Source: Betaproteobacteria bacterium
GTDB lineage: Bacteria > Pseudomonadota > Gammaproteobacteria > Burkholderiales > SG8-41
NCBI GenBank assembly: GCA_025356695.1
Contig: JANXSE010000224.1
Location: forward strand, 1-34,650
Direction of reading: 5' to 3'
Length of the DNA: 34,650 nucleotides
The translations under genes and the position numbers were made by a program. Positions 8,310-15,836 of this stretch are shown piece by piece. Numbering within the stretch: position 1 is the first letter of the stretch; each line of letters starts with the position of its first letter. The notes beneath the pieces are model-generated. The model saw only the letters and a program-made list of their open reading frames with translations. It made no database searches and was not told the origin of the DNA.

Positions 8310-9329
8310 ATGCGGAATACCCATACCACCGCAGACCTGCGGATGCTGCGAATTGCCTGCGCGCTTGGCGCGCTGCCGCTGCTGCTCTGTGCAGGGCTGC
8401 GTGATTGCGCCGCGCAGACAAAAAGCGAGACGTTTCCGTCGCGGCCGCTCCGCATCGTCGTGCCCTATCCGCCGGGCGGCGGCGCCGACATCCTCGCGCG
8501 TATCGTCAGCCAGCACATGAGCGACACCTTCGCGCAACCGGTGATCACCGAAAACCGCGGCGGCGCCGGCAGCATGATCGGCATCGAATATGTGATGAAG
8601 GCGCCGGCCGACGGCTACACGCTGCTGATTGCAACCACCGCATTCGTCATCAATCCGACACTCTACAAAAAAGTGAACTACGAGCCGCTGCGCGATTTCG
8701 CACCGGTGTCGCTCGGCATCCGTTTCCCCTATCTGCTGGTGGTGCATCCGTCGCTGCCGGTCAAAACAGTGAAGGACCTGATCGCGCTGGCGAAAACGCG
8801 GCCCGGGCAGATCACCTTCGCGTCAAGCGGCACGGGCCAGGCCAATCATCTCGCCGGCGAGATGTTCAAGGACGCCGCCGGCATCGACATTCTGCATGTG
8901 CCTTACAAAGGCGGCGGCCCCGTGCTCACCGACATGATGGGCGGCCAGGTCTCAATGACTTTCGGTACGGTGCTGCAGACCCTGCCGCAGGTGCGCGCCG
9001 GCCGCCTGCGCGGACTCGCCGTCAGCAGTGCAAAACGCGTCAGCTTCGCCGCCGATCTGCCGACCATCGCGGAAGCAGCACTGCCCGGTTTCGAAGCGAT
9101 CGGCTGGTATTCGTTTGCCGTGACCACCGGCACGCCGGCCGCCGCGGTGGCGAAACTCAATCAGGAAGTGGTGCGCATCCTCGGCTTGCCGCTCGTCAAG
9201 GAACGCCTGCTTGAACTCGGTACCGAGCCGCACCCGTCCAGTGTCGACGAGGCGCAGAAGTTTTATGCGAGCGAACTGGCGCGCTGGAGCAAGGTCGTGC
9301 TGCGTGCCGGACTCAAGGGCAGCGAATAA
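8310..9329 (+). CDS. Bug/TctC-family periplasmic solute-binding protein (copy 2)
   Basis: A 339-residue receptor with a hydrophobic signal segment at residues 13-33 and cleavage probably near DCAAQ. The cysteine in the segment raises a weak lipoprotein alternative. Family blocks: PLRIVVPYPPGGGADILAR, VITENRGGAGSMIGIEY, LLVVHPSLPVKTVKDLI, HVPYKGGGPVLTDMMGGQ and LPTIAEAALPGFEAIGW. The first binding loop, YPPGGGAD, is fully canonical. It is co-transcribed with the bicupin 2 bases upstream and lacks transporter subunits nearby. The ligand is probably a small carboxylate or amide-type molecule but is not identifiable by eye. Confidence 0.95.
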   Translation: MRNTHTTADLRMLRIACALGALPLLLCAGLRDCAAQTKSETFPSRPLRIVVPYPPGGGADILARIVSQHMSDTFAQPVITENRGGAGSMIGIEYVMKAPADGYTLLIATTAFVINPTLYKKVNYEPLRDFAPVSLGIRFPYLLVVHPSLPVKTVKDLIALAKTRPGQITFASSGTGQANHLAGEMFKDAAGIDILHVPYKGGGPVLTDMMGGQVSMTFGTVLQTLPQVRAGRLRGLAVSSAKRVSFAADLPTIAEAALPGFEAIGWYSFAVTTGTPAAAVAKLNQEVVRILGLPLVKERLLELGTEPHPSSVDEAQKFYASELARWSKVVLRAGLKGSE

Positions 9330-9356
9330 AACCGCTGATACAGCGCGAAACCCGCG

Positions 9357-10439
9357 TTAATTCTCGCCCGCTGCCTTTTTGCGCGGCGCCGTCTTCGGAT
9401 TAGCGGCACGCGTTTGCACACGCCGGCCGAAAGCATCGACATCATCGTCGACGCGCAATTGCATTGGCATAGTCCCCGCCATGGCGCGCGCAGCGACCTG
9501 CGCGTTGAGCGCTGCATTGAGCACAGCGTTGCGCCCCGCCCAATCACCGATCGCAATACCAATGAGCAACACAGCCATTGCGCCAGCGATCAACGCCGCG
9601 CGCTGCGACAACGCCGCCTTTGCGCGCAACCAGATGCCGGGCGTGGACGGTCGCGCCTGCGGCGGCGCGTCCCGTTCAACTGCGCGCTGCGCCTCCAGCG
9701 CGGCACGTGCGGCGGCCGCCTGCGCGGCGGCTTCTTCGGCGCGCAACCGGTCGCGTTCGCGCGCGGCGGCGCGGCGCTCGGCTTCGGCGCGTGCGGCGAT
9801 CTCCGTTTGCAACGCGGTCTCGGCCTGCGCACGCGCTTGCGCCGCTTCCGCTGCCTGCGCCGCGGCACCTTCGCGCGCGCGCGCCGCCGCAACCGCCTCC
9901 TGCTGCACGACGACGTTGCGCCGCGCTGCTTCTTCGGCCTCGCGCTCGCTTTTCGCGCGTGCCACCGCTTCGTCCGCCGCCTGCCGTTCAGCGGTAATGC
10001 GCGCGTGCGCGGCGGCTTCCGCGCGCTGTTCCGCCTCGATGCGCTCCAGCGCAAGCTGTCGCGCCGCGGCTTCCGCCTGTGCTTTGCGCTGCATCATCGC
10101 GGCGGTACCGCGTTCCACTGCCTCGCGTGTCTGTGCCGCGCCGATCGCATTGTGCGCGGCTTCCATTTCCCGTTTGTCGCCGGCTACCACCGGCACTGCG
10201 GCGTTTGCACCGGCGGCCGATGCCGCCGTCGCATTGATTTCGTTGCTCCGCCGCATGGCGCTCAACAGCGGACTGTCGTCGCCCGTTGCAGCGCCGTGCG
10301 GCGCCGCTGGTTCACCGGCAGATGCCGCGGATTTCTCACCGTCGAGGGCGCGCCGTGCCGCGGCTGCATCCCGGATGCTGTCGAGCAGTTTGCTCAAGAC
10401 GTTCCCGGCAACCGCGTCATGCCCGGCTGTCTTGCACAA
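9357..10439 (-). CDS. Alanine-rich coiled-coil protein with one C-terminal membrane segment
   Basis: The 360-codon frame encodes an Ala/Glu/Arg-rich central region (about residues 90-260) full of AEAAARQLALERIEAEQRAE-type heptads, predicting a long coiled coil. It is followed by a linker, RPSTPGIWLRAKAALSQ, and one hydrophobic helix, LIAGAMAVLLIGIAIG, near residues 285-300, then a short basic tail. There are TolA-like features in composition only; I do not claim homology. The first in-frame start is TTG at 10439; a second TTG at LSKLLDSI, preceded by GGGAA, is equally plausible. The opposite strand also has long open frames, but they encode Arg/Ser/Ala-rich protein without domain character. 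Function unknown; an envelope scaffold is an inference. Confidence 0.65.
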   Translation of the reverse strand: MCKTAGHDAVAGNVLSKLLDSIRDAAAARRALDGEKSAASAGEPAAPHGAATGDDSPLLSAMRRSNEINATAASAAGANAAVPVVAGDKREMEAAHNAIGAAQTREAVERGTAAMMQRKAQAEAAARQLALERIEAEQRAEAAAHARITAERQAADEAVARAKSEREAEEAARRNVVVQQEAVAAARAREGAAAQAAEAAQARAQAETALQTEIAARAEAERRAAARERDRLRAEEAAAQAAAARAALEAQRAVERDAPPQARPSTPGIWLRAKAALSQRAALIAGAMAVLLIGIAIGDWAGRNAVLNAALNAQVAARAMAGTMPMQLRVDDDVDAFGRRVQTRAANPKTAPRKKAAGEN

Positions 10440-10582
10440 CAGTTATCACGGATCGGCATGATAATGAGACCATAGAGGTTGGGCGCCGGTCATTTTACGG
10501 CCAAATGAAAAATTTCACCCCGTTTTGGCTGCCACAACGTTTATATCCGGTGAAACTGTCCAACCAACCGAGGCCGACCATC

Positions 10583-11287
10583 ATGCTTGAACGAATTGTG
10601 ACTCTCATCATTACCGCCGGCTGCGCGCTGGCCGCCTTCACCGCGGTGGCCGCCGAACCGGCACCGCGTTACAACAGCGTCGAACTGCAGGCCGAGGCGC
10701 AGCGCGAAGTACAGAACGATCTGCTCAACGCGACGCTGTTCGTCGAACTCAACGACAGCAGCCCGTCGGCACTCGCCAATGCGGTCAACAAAAGCGTCAA
10801 TGAAGCGCTGCGCATTGCCAAAGAATACAAAAATGTGCGCGTGCGCTCAGGCAACAATCAGACTTATCCGGTCTACGCCAAGGCCGGCGTGCTGCAGGGC
10901 TGGCGCGGCCGCGCCGAGATCCGCATCGAGAGCCGGGATTTTGAGGCGGCCTCCGCGCTGATCGGCAAATTGCAGGCGAACCTGCAGCTCGGCAATCTGA
11001 ATTTTTCGGTCTCGCCGGAGGCACGCCGCAGCGTCGAGAACGAATTGATCAGCGAGGCCATCGCCGCCTTCAAGGCGCGCGCCGAGATCGTGAAGGCGGC
11101 GCTTGCCGGGCGCGGCTACAAACTGCAGCGGCTGAACGTGGCCACCGGTTACAACGCGCCGCAGCCGCGTTTTGCGGTGGCGGCACGCATGGTGGCCGCA
11201 GCGCCGGAGGTGGCAGCGCCCAATCTGGAAGCGGGCGTCAGCGTGGTGACGGTGAATGCCAGCGGGGCGATTGAAATTCTTGAATGA
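10583..11287 (+). CDS. Secreted SIMPL/DUF541-domain protein
   Basis: The ATG at 10583, with GAGG 12 bases upstream, gives 234 residues beginning MLERIVTLIITAGCALAAFT, a signal peptide with likely cleavage at VAAEP. The mature part follows the SIMPL (DUF541) pattern: YNSVELQAEAQREVQNDLLNATLFVE, an alternating helix/strand region, GWRGRAEIRIESRDFEAASALI, and a C-terminal repeat with EIVKAALAGRGYKLQRLNV. The family is periplasmic or outer-membrane associated and has loosely defined roles in oxidative stress and envelope function. It is divergent from the coiled-coil membrane protein across about 140 bp, which is AT-rich for this genome and likely holds both promoters. Confidence 0.88.
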   Translation: MLERIVTLIITAGCALAAFTAVAAEPAPRYNSVELQAEAQREVQNDLLNATLFVELNDSSPSALANAVNKSVNEALRIAKEYKNVRVRSGNNQTYPVYAKAGVLQGWRGRAEIRIESRDFEAASALIGKLQANLQLGNLNFSVSPEARRSVENELISEAIAAFKARAEIVKAALAGRGYKLQRLNVATGYNAPQPRFAVAARMVAAAPEVAAPNLEAGVSVVTVNASGAIEILE

Positions 11288-11373
11288 CCGGGGTCGCGCC
11301 AATGGCATTCCGTATTTGAATACTGCGAATTCGACTCATTGAAGGCTGGTTTGATGCGAGCATCCGTTTGCAA

Positions 11374-12600
11374 GTGAATACCTCCCCCGGCCGTATCATC
11401 ACTGCCATCTGCAGCGCAGAAGTGCTGAGCATGACGGCGTTTTCGGGCTTCGCGGCGCTGCTGCCGGTGCTGGCGCCGGAGTTCGGTTTGAACAATTCAC
11501 AGGCCGGCCTCGTCAGCGGTGTGGTGCTTGGCGGTTACATGGCGGCGGTGCCGTTTCTCGGTTCGCTGACCGACCGCATCGACGCGCGGCGTGTGTATGC
11601 CGCGGCGGCCGTCGTCGCCGCGGGCGGCGCGCTGGGTTTTGCTTTTTTTGCGCAAGGGTTCTGGTCGGCCCTGCTGTGCCAGATCATGATCGGCTTCGGC
11701 CTCGCCGGCACCTACATCCCCGGCATGAAGGCGCTGACCGACCGCATCGAAGGCCCGTGGCAGAGCCGCGGCGCGGCGATTTACGGCGCGGTATTCGGTG
11801 TCGGCACCAGCGCTTCGCTGATACTGTGCGGAGCGATCGCTGCTACCTGGGGCTGGCGCCCGGCCTTCATGGTGGCGGCGGCCGGGCCGCTGCTTGCCGC
11901 CGCTACCATCGTTTTCACGCTGAAACCGTCGACACCGCACGCCGCGGCACACCGCGCGCTGCTCGACTTCGGCCCGGTGCTGCGCAACGCCGCCGTGCGC
12001 CCCTATCTGTTTGCCGCGGCCGCGCATTCGTGGGAACTGCACGGCACGCGCGCATGGCTGGTCGCATTCCTCACGTTCGCCGCCGGCCTGCAGGGCGGCA
12101 GCGACGGTGTGCCCGGCGGCATCGCGCTGACGGCCGCGCTGATTCTGCTGCTCGGGCCGATCGCCAGCGTCAGCGGCAACGAATTGGCGCTGCGCTTCGG
12201 CCGCGCGCGTTTGATGACCATCGGCGCGGCGGGCTCGGCAATACTCAGTTGCATGATGGGGTTCCTCGCCGGCTCGCCGTGGCTCGCACTGCTGACCTTC
12301 GCCGTCGTGCAGATGTACTTCGTCGGCATCGATGCCGGCACCATGACCGCCGGCATGGTCAATGCCACCGAACCGGCGAACCGCGGCGCGACGATGTCGC
12401 TCTTCTCGCTGCTCGGCTTCGGCTCCGGGTTTATTGCGCCCGCGGCCTTCGGTGCGGTGCTCGATCTCGCGGGCGGCCGCGGCAACAGCCTGGCCTGGGG
12501 CCTCGCCTTCGCCAGCCTCGGTCTCGTTGCGCTGCTTGGTGTGATCCCGGCACGCATGCTGGCACGGCGCGAGAAACGAACCGCGCCGCGGGTCGCTTGA
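11374..12600 (+). CDS. Major facilitator superfamily (MFS) transporter
   Basis: About 408 residues with 12 predicted hydrophobic segments. The loop between helices 2 and 3 carries LGSLTDRIDARRVY, the MFS motif-A region (G-x3-D-R-x-x-x-R-R). Helix 4-5 shows GFGLAGTYIPGMKALTDRIE, typical of the CynX/NNP-like efflux or uptake group. The start is ambiguous: TTG at 11368 or GTG at 11374 (MNTSPGRIITAICSAEV); an out-of-frame ATG upstream terminates at once. The substrate cannot be assigned. It stands alone between the SIMPL gene and the toxin-antitoxin operon. A short palindrome, GTATT-tg-AATAC, lies in its upstream region at 11312-11323. Confidence 0.9.
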   Translation: MNTSPGRIITAICSAEVLSMTAFSGFAALLPVLAPEFGLNNSQAGLVSGVVLGGYMAAVPFLGSLTDRIDARRVYAAAAVVAAGGALGFAFFAQGFWSALLCQIMIGFGLAGTYIPGMKALTDRIEGPWQSRGAAIYGAVFGVGTSASLILCGAIAATWGWRPAFMVAAAGPLLAAATIVFTLKPSTPHAAAHRALLDFGPVLRNAAVRPYLFAAAAHSWELHGTRAWLVAFLTFAAGLQGGSDGVPGGIALTAALILLLGPIASVSGNELALRFGRARLMTIGAAGSAILSCMMGFLAGSPWLALLTFAVVQMYFVGIDAGTMTAGMVNATEPANRGATMSLFSLLGFGSGFIAPAAFGAVLDLAGGRGNSLAWGLAFASLGLVALLGVIPARMLARREKRTAPRVA

Positions 12601-12607
12601 CCCGGAT

Positions 12608-12644
12608 ATTCTCCGGTGTTACTTTGGTAACAACTTCGGAGAAT
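12608..12644. promoter_or_regulatory. Nested inverted repeat, probable autoregulatory operator of the toxin-antitoxin operon
   Basis: Outer arms ATTCTCCG (12608-12615) and CGGAGAAT (12637-12644) are perfect 8-base complements. Inside them GTTAC (12618-12622) and GTAAC (12627-12631) form a second perfect inverted repeat. The right outer arm contains the GGAG ribosome site used by the antitoxin ATG at 12649. RHH antitoxins bind such palindromes with their toxin to repress their own operon; the placement over the ribosome site also allows an RNA hairpin to control translation. Which applies cannot be read from sequence. Confidence 0.6.
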
Positions 12645-12648
12645 CGCC

Positions 12649-12930
12649 ATGCCCGTATCCACGACTTTAAAATTGCCAGAACACCTTAAAAAACGCCTCG
12701 GCCCGCTGGCAAAGTCGGCGGGCAAAACACCGCATGCATGGATGATTGATGCGCTTGAAACACAGGCCACGCTCGCCGAGCTGCGCAGCAGCTTTATCAA
12801 AGACGCGCAGACGGCAGAAAAAGAAGTCGGCGAATCCGGCACGATATTTCGCGCAGCCGATGTGCATCGCCACATCAGTGCCCGCGCTGTTGGAAAAAAG
12901 AGCGCGCGCCCGAAGCCCGTCAAGTGGTAA
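12649..12930 (+). CDS. Ribbon-helix-helix antitoxin of a ParDE/RelBE-like pair
   Basis: A 93-residue protein with an N-terminal RHH segment, STTLKLPEHLKKRLGPLAKS, and second helix KTPHAWMIDALETQATLAE. A flexible, charged C-terminal half presumably wraps the toxin. GGAG lies 7 bases before the ATG, within an inverted repeat. The toxin gene starts 9 bases after its stop. Function by family: neutralise the toxin by direct binding and repress the operon as a dimer on the upstream palindrome. Family placement is clear; exact subfamily is not. Confidence 0.88.
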   Translation: MPVSTTLKLPEHLKKRLGPLAKSAGKTPHAWMIDALETQATLAELRSSFIKDAQTAEKEVGESGTIFRAADVHRHISARAVGKKSARPKPVKW

Positions 12931-12939
12931 CGCACGTCA

Positions 12940-13233
12940 ATGGCAGCCGTTAGCTATTCACGGCGCGCTTTGTCCGATCTGGAGAGGCTCGTAGACTTTC
13001 TCGTTGAAAACGATCCGCCGGCGGCGACGCAAACCGCCGCGTTGATTGTGTCTGCCGTCGAAGCGCTCGAACATCATCCGTTGATAGGACGGCCGGTCGA
13101 GTCGAACTTTCGCGAACTCGTGATTTCGCGCGGAAAGACCGGCTACCTTGCACTCTATCGTTACGACGAGGCCCGGAACCGCGTGCTCGTACTGACCGTG
13201 CGCCATCAACGTGAAGCCGGTTATACGAATTGA
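12940..13233 (+). CDS. ParE/RelE-superfamily toxin
   Basis: A 97-residue protein with the classic ParE layout: VSYSRRALSDLERLVDFLVE (two helices), PAATQTAALIVSAVEALEHHPLIGRPV, then strands RELVISRGKTGYLALYRYD and VLVLTVRHQREAGY. The end pattern, basic VRHQRE after YRYDE, is characteristic of ParE rather than of ribosome-cleaving RelE, so a gyrase-targeting or similar growth-inhibiting role is the best guess. Translation follows the antitoxin with a 9-base gap, the usual antitoxin-first order. The ORF is intact with no truncation, so the pair is probably functional. Confidence 0.88.
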   Translation: MAAVSYSRRALSDLERLVDFLVENDPPAATQTAALIVSAVEALEHHPLIGRPVESNFRELVISRGKTGYLALYRYDEARNRVLVLTVRHQREAGYTN

Positions 13234-13279
13234 ACCGCGGCGAATCACGTATCATCCCGCATACGCAATCAAGAACCCG

Positions 13280-14827
13280 ATGAACACCCCCTCCTCATTT
13301 ACACCCGGCGACTGCCCGGTCGGCCCCGATTCGCTGACGCAGATCACCCGCCGGCAGACCAATCCGACGCGCTGGCACGGCACGGGCTGGACGGATTTCT
13401 GCGTCGCGCTGCGCGCGGCCGGGGTTGAACTGCTCGAATCGCTGGCGGCCTGCGGCGCGTTTGCCACCGATGCAGGCGGCACCGCCTACGGCATGCCGCA
13501 CGGCGTGGTGATCGCGCGCAGTGCGCAGCAGATTTCCGCCTTGCTCAAAACCGCACAGCATTACGGCGTGCCTGTGACCGTGCGTGGCGGCGGCCTCACC
13601 ACCGAAGGCGAATCGGTGGCCTTCGGCGGCGTGCTGCTCGACATGACCGGCATGAGCCGCGTGCTGAAAATCGATGCGGAAGCACTCACCGTACGCACGC
13701 AATGCGGCATCTTCTGGCACAGCCTCGCCGAGGAACTGCGCCGCGAGGGGCTCGATTATCTGTCGGCACCGCTCAATCTGACTTCGACCGTGGGCGGCTC
13801 ACTCAACGTCGGCGGCATCGACGTCAATTCGCCGCGCCTCGGTTGCAGCGCCGATCAGGCCAGCGCCCTGCAAATAGTCACGCCGACCGGTGAGATCGTC
13901 GAATGTTCGGAAACCGAAAACGCCGAACAGTTCCAGCGCGCCATTCTCGGTTACGGCCAGTTCTGCGTGATCACCGAAGCCACGCTGAAGATCCGCCGCT
14001 ACACGCCGGTGCGCATGCAGTATTTCTATTATTCGTCGCTCACCACCGCGGTCGAAGACCTGCAAGTGCTGGATCGCGACGACGCCTCGGATTATTCCGG
14101 CATTCTCACCATCATGGATTCGGCGGTGAACCTGCTGGTGGCTTTCGATTCAGATGAACGCGAAGCGTCCTTCAACCAGCGTTGGAAAGCACAACTGCGC
14201 GGCCACGGCGAACTCGGCTTCGCGCTGCGCGCGCTGCCGCGTTACCTGCTGCAGCCGTGGAAATGGCCCGAAGCACTGTATCTGTTGCGGCGTAAAAATC
14301 AGTTGTTTCCGGAATTCCGCCGCCCCGAGTACGTGCGCGACGGTTTGATGCAGGACCGCACCGTGGTGTTCTCGCGCGCAGTATGGAAATACTGGGGCAG
14401 CCGCCAGATGGTGATTCCGGATCTCGCCACCTCTGCCGAAAAATTCGTCGCCGCCGTCGCGCGCGGCAATTCAGTGTGCCGCAAATATTTCCCGCATTAC
14501 ACGCTCTACTGCGTTGGCATCAAATTGCGCGACGATCACAAGCCGCATTACGAGCTGTCGTGCATTCCGCCCGATGCGAATGGCTGGGCCTACGGTTGCG
14601 AATTCGAACCGATGATGGACCGCGTCTACAGCCGCGACCATCTGCAATCGTTCAAGAACGAAATCTACGACATCGGCCTCGACATCGGTGCGAGCTACTA
14701 CCGTTTCGGCGGCATGATGAAGGGCTACATCCGCCGCGCCTTCGGCGACGCAGTGGTCGACGGCCATCTGGCCATGAAGCAGCAGGCCGATCCGGCGATG
14801 ATCCTCAACCGCAACGTGGTGTTCTGA
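13280..14827 (+). CDS. FAD-linked (PCMH-type) oxidase/dehydrogenase, cytokinin-dehydrogenase-like layout
   Basis: The ATG at 13280 gives 515 residues. The FAD-binding PCMH domain spans about residues 70-240: HGVVIARSAQQISALLKTAQ, then VTVRGGGLTTEGESVAFGGV, LNLTSTVGGSLNVGGIDVNS and AILGYGQFCVITEATLKIRR. The GGSLNVGGI and GQFxxIT blocks resemble cytokinin dehydrogenase more than glycolate oxidase GlcD. The C-terminal substrate-binding half ends in SYYRFGGMMKGYIRRAFGD and DPAMILNRNVVF. Its TGA overlaps the ATG of the Fe-S gene by one base (14827), so the two proteins are translated together, and the electrons probably go to that Fe-S subunit instead of directly to oxygen. The substrate is unknown. 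A TATCAT at 13250-13255 is a possible -10. Confidence 0.9.
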   Translation: MNTPSSFTPGDCPVGPDSLTQITRRQTNPTRWHGTGWTDFCVALRAAGVELLESLAACGAFATDAGGTAYGMPHGVVIARSAQQISALLKTAQHYGVPVTVRGGGLTTEGESVAFGGVLLDMTGMSRVLKIDAEALTVRTQCGIFWHSLAEELRREGLDYLSAPLNLTSTVGGSLNVGGIDVNSPRLGCSADQASALQIVTPTGEIVECSETENAEQFQRAILGYGQFCVITEATLKIRRYTPVRMQYFYYSSLTTAVEDLQVLDRDDASDYSGILTIMDSAVNLLVAFDSDEREASFNQRWKAQLRGHGELGFALRALPRYLLQPWKWPEALYLLRRKNQLFPEFRRPEYVRDGLMQDRTVVFSRAVWKYWGSRQMVIPDLATSAEKFVAAVARGNSVCRKYFPHYTLYCVGIKLRDDHKPHYELSCIPPDANGWAYGCEFEPMMDRVYSRDHLQSFKNEIYDIGLDIGASYYRFGGMMKGYIRRAFGDAVVDGHLAMKQQADPAMILNRNVVF

Positions 14828-15786
14828 TGTTCGACATCTTCGCCAAAGCGGCGCCGGCACCGCGCGTCTACGCCGCCTGCAGCGGCTGCAGCCTCTGCCT
14901 GCTGGTCTGCCCGGTGTGGCGCAAAACCCGCGATCTGCGTTACACGCCGCATGGTCGCGCCAAGGCACTGCAACACGGCGTGGCCGCCGCCGACCTCAGG
15001 GATTCGATCGACAGCTGCACGCTGTGCGGCGCCTGCGTGCCGGCCTGCCCCGAGAACATCGATCTTGTCGCCATGACGCTGGGCCTGCGCCGGCAACTGC
15101 CAGCGGCGCGGCCGCTCGCCCTAAGCACGCACGGCGTCAAAACAATCGCCGACTACAACAGCCAGACCGTGTTGCTCGCCGGCGCGGCCCTGCGCGAACA
15201 CGACGCCGCATGCCGCGCAGCCATGCAGCTGCTCGGCTGCGCGCCGGCGCTTGATGACGGCGACGACATTGCGCTGGCGCTTGAAGCCGGCGCGGAGATT
15301 TCATCCGCGCGACGGGAAGAATTTCTCCAGCCGCTGCGCGCGGCCGCTGGATTCGTCGTCGCCGATGCCCTGCTCGCACGCGAACTCAAGGTCTGGCTGC
15401 CGCAAATGAAAATCGGCAACCTCGGCATGGCGCTGAGCCGGCGCGCCGACCTGCGTCGGCAACTGCGCAGCGACGATCTCTACGTGATCGAGCCCCGCGC
15501 CTATCACGCCGATTACGAAGCGAGGGTACGTTATTACGACGACCTGCGCCACGTCACCGGCTGCGCGATGAATCTCGACCTGCAGCGCATTGCCATTCCC
15601 GCCACTGCGCGGAACCTGCCGCAGCGGCTGGGCCTCGAAACACCTGACGACGCAGAACAAACGCGCTGGCTGCTGCAGGGCCGCAGGATTGCGCGTATTG
15701 TCGTCGAAGACGCCGGCGACATTGCCGCGTTCAAACAGATCGGCAAGCTGCCGGTCGTGCATCTGGCGGAACTGGCCAATGAATAA
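14827..15786 (+). CDS. Small 2x[4Fe-4S] ferredoxin-domain protein, partner of the FAD oxidase
   Basis: A 319-residue protein starting MFDIFAKAAPAPRVY. Two ferredoxin-type clusters are clear near the N-terminus: CSGCSLCLLVCPVW (about residues 18-31) and CTLCGACVPACP (about 62-73), spaced as in GlpC/GlcF/LutA proteins. Unlike those, the rest shows no CCG cysteine-rich domains; only isolated cysteines remain (AACRAAMQLLGC and VTGCAMNLD). It overlaps the FAD oxidase by one base, so it likely takes electrons from that flavin and passes them to quinone or to another carrier. No signal peptide or membrane helix is visible. The ORF can be extended upstream only inside the previous gene; the ATG at 14827 is the sensible start. 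Confidence 0.88.
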   Translation: MFDIFAKAAPAPRVYAACSGCSLCLLVCPVWRKTRDLRYTPHGRAKALQHGVAAADLRDSIDSCTLCGACVPACPENIDLVAMTLGLRRQLPAARPLALSTHGVKTIADYNSQTVLLAGAALREHDAACRAAMQLLGCAPALDDGDDIALALEAGAEISSARREEFLQPLRAAAGFVVADALLARELKVWLPQMKIGNLGMALSRRADLRRQLRSDDLYVIEPRAYHADYEARVRYYDDLRHVTGCAMNLDLQRIAIPATARNLPQRLGLETPDDAEQTRWLLQGRRIARIVVEDAGDIAAFKQIGKLPVVHLAELANE

Positions 15787-15803
15787 GCCCCCCCTCACCC
15801 TAA

Positions 15804-15826
15804 CCCTCTCCCTCAAGGGGAGAGGG
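15804..15826. repeat. REP-like hairpin overlapping the ribosome site of the next gene
   Basis: Arms CCCTCTCCC (15804-15812) and GGGAGAGGG (15818-15826) form a perfect 9-base stem with a 5-base loop, preceded by a C-rich CCCCTCACCCTAA run. This type of sequence is a dispersed intergenic repeat in many proteobacterial genomes. The right arm is also the only purine-rich ribosome site, ending 10 bases before the ATG at 15837, so the hairpin could lower translation of the third redox gene or act as an attenuator between genes 2 and 3. Confidence 0.7.
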
Positions 15827-15836
15827 AACTCATTCG

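Noticed and set aside
9333..9345. CGCTG-ata-CAGCG stem as a terminator between convergent genes
   Set aside because: Only five base pairs and no following T-run.
9379..10461. Long plus-strand frames opposite the coiled-coil protein
   Set aside because: Ser/Ala/Arg-rich translation with many Cys and no membrane or domain pattern; the minus strand gives heptads and a membrane helix.
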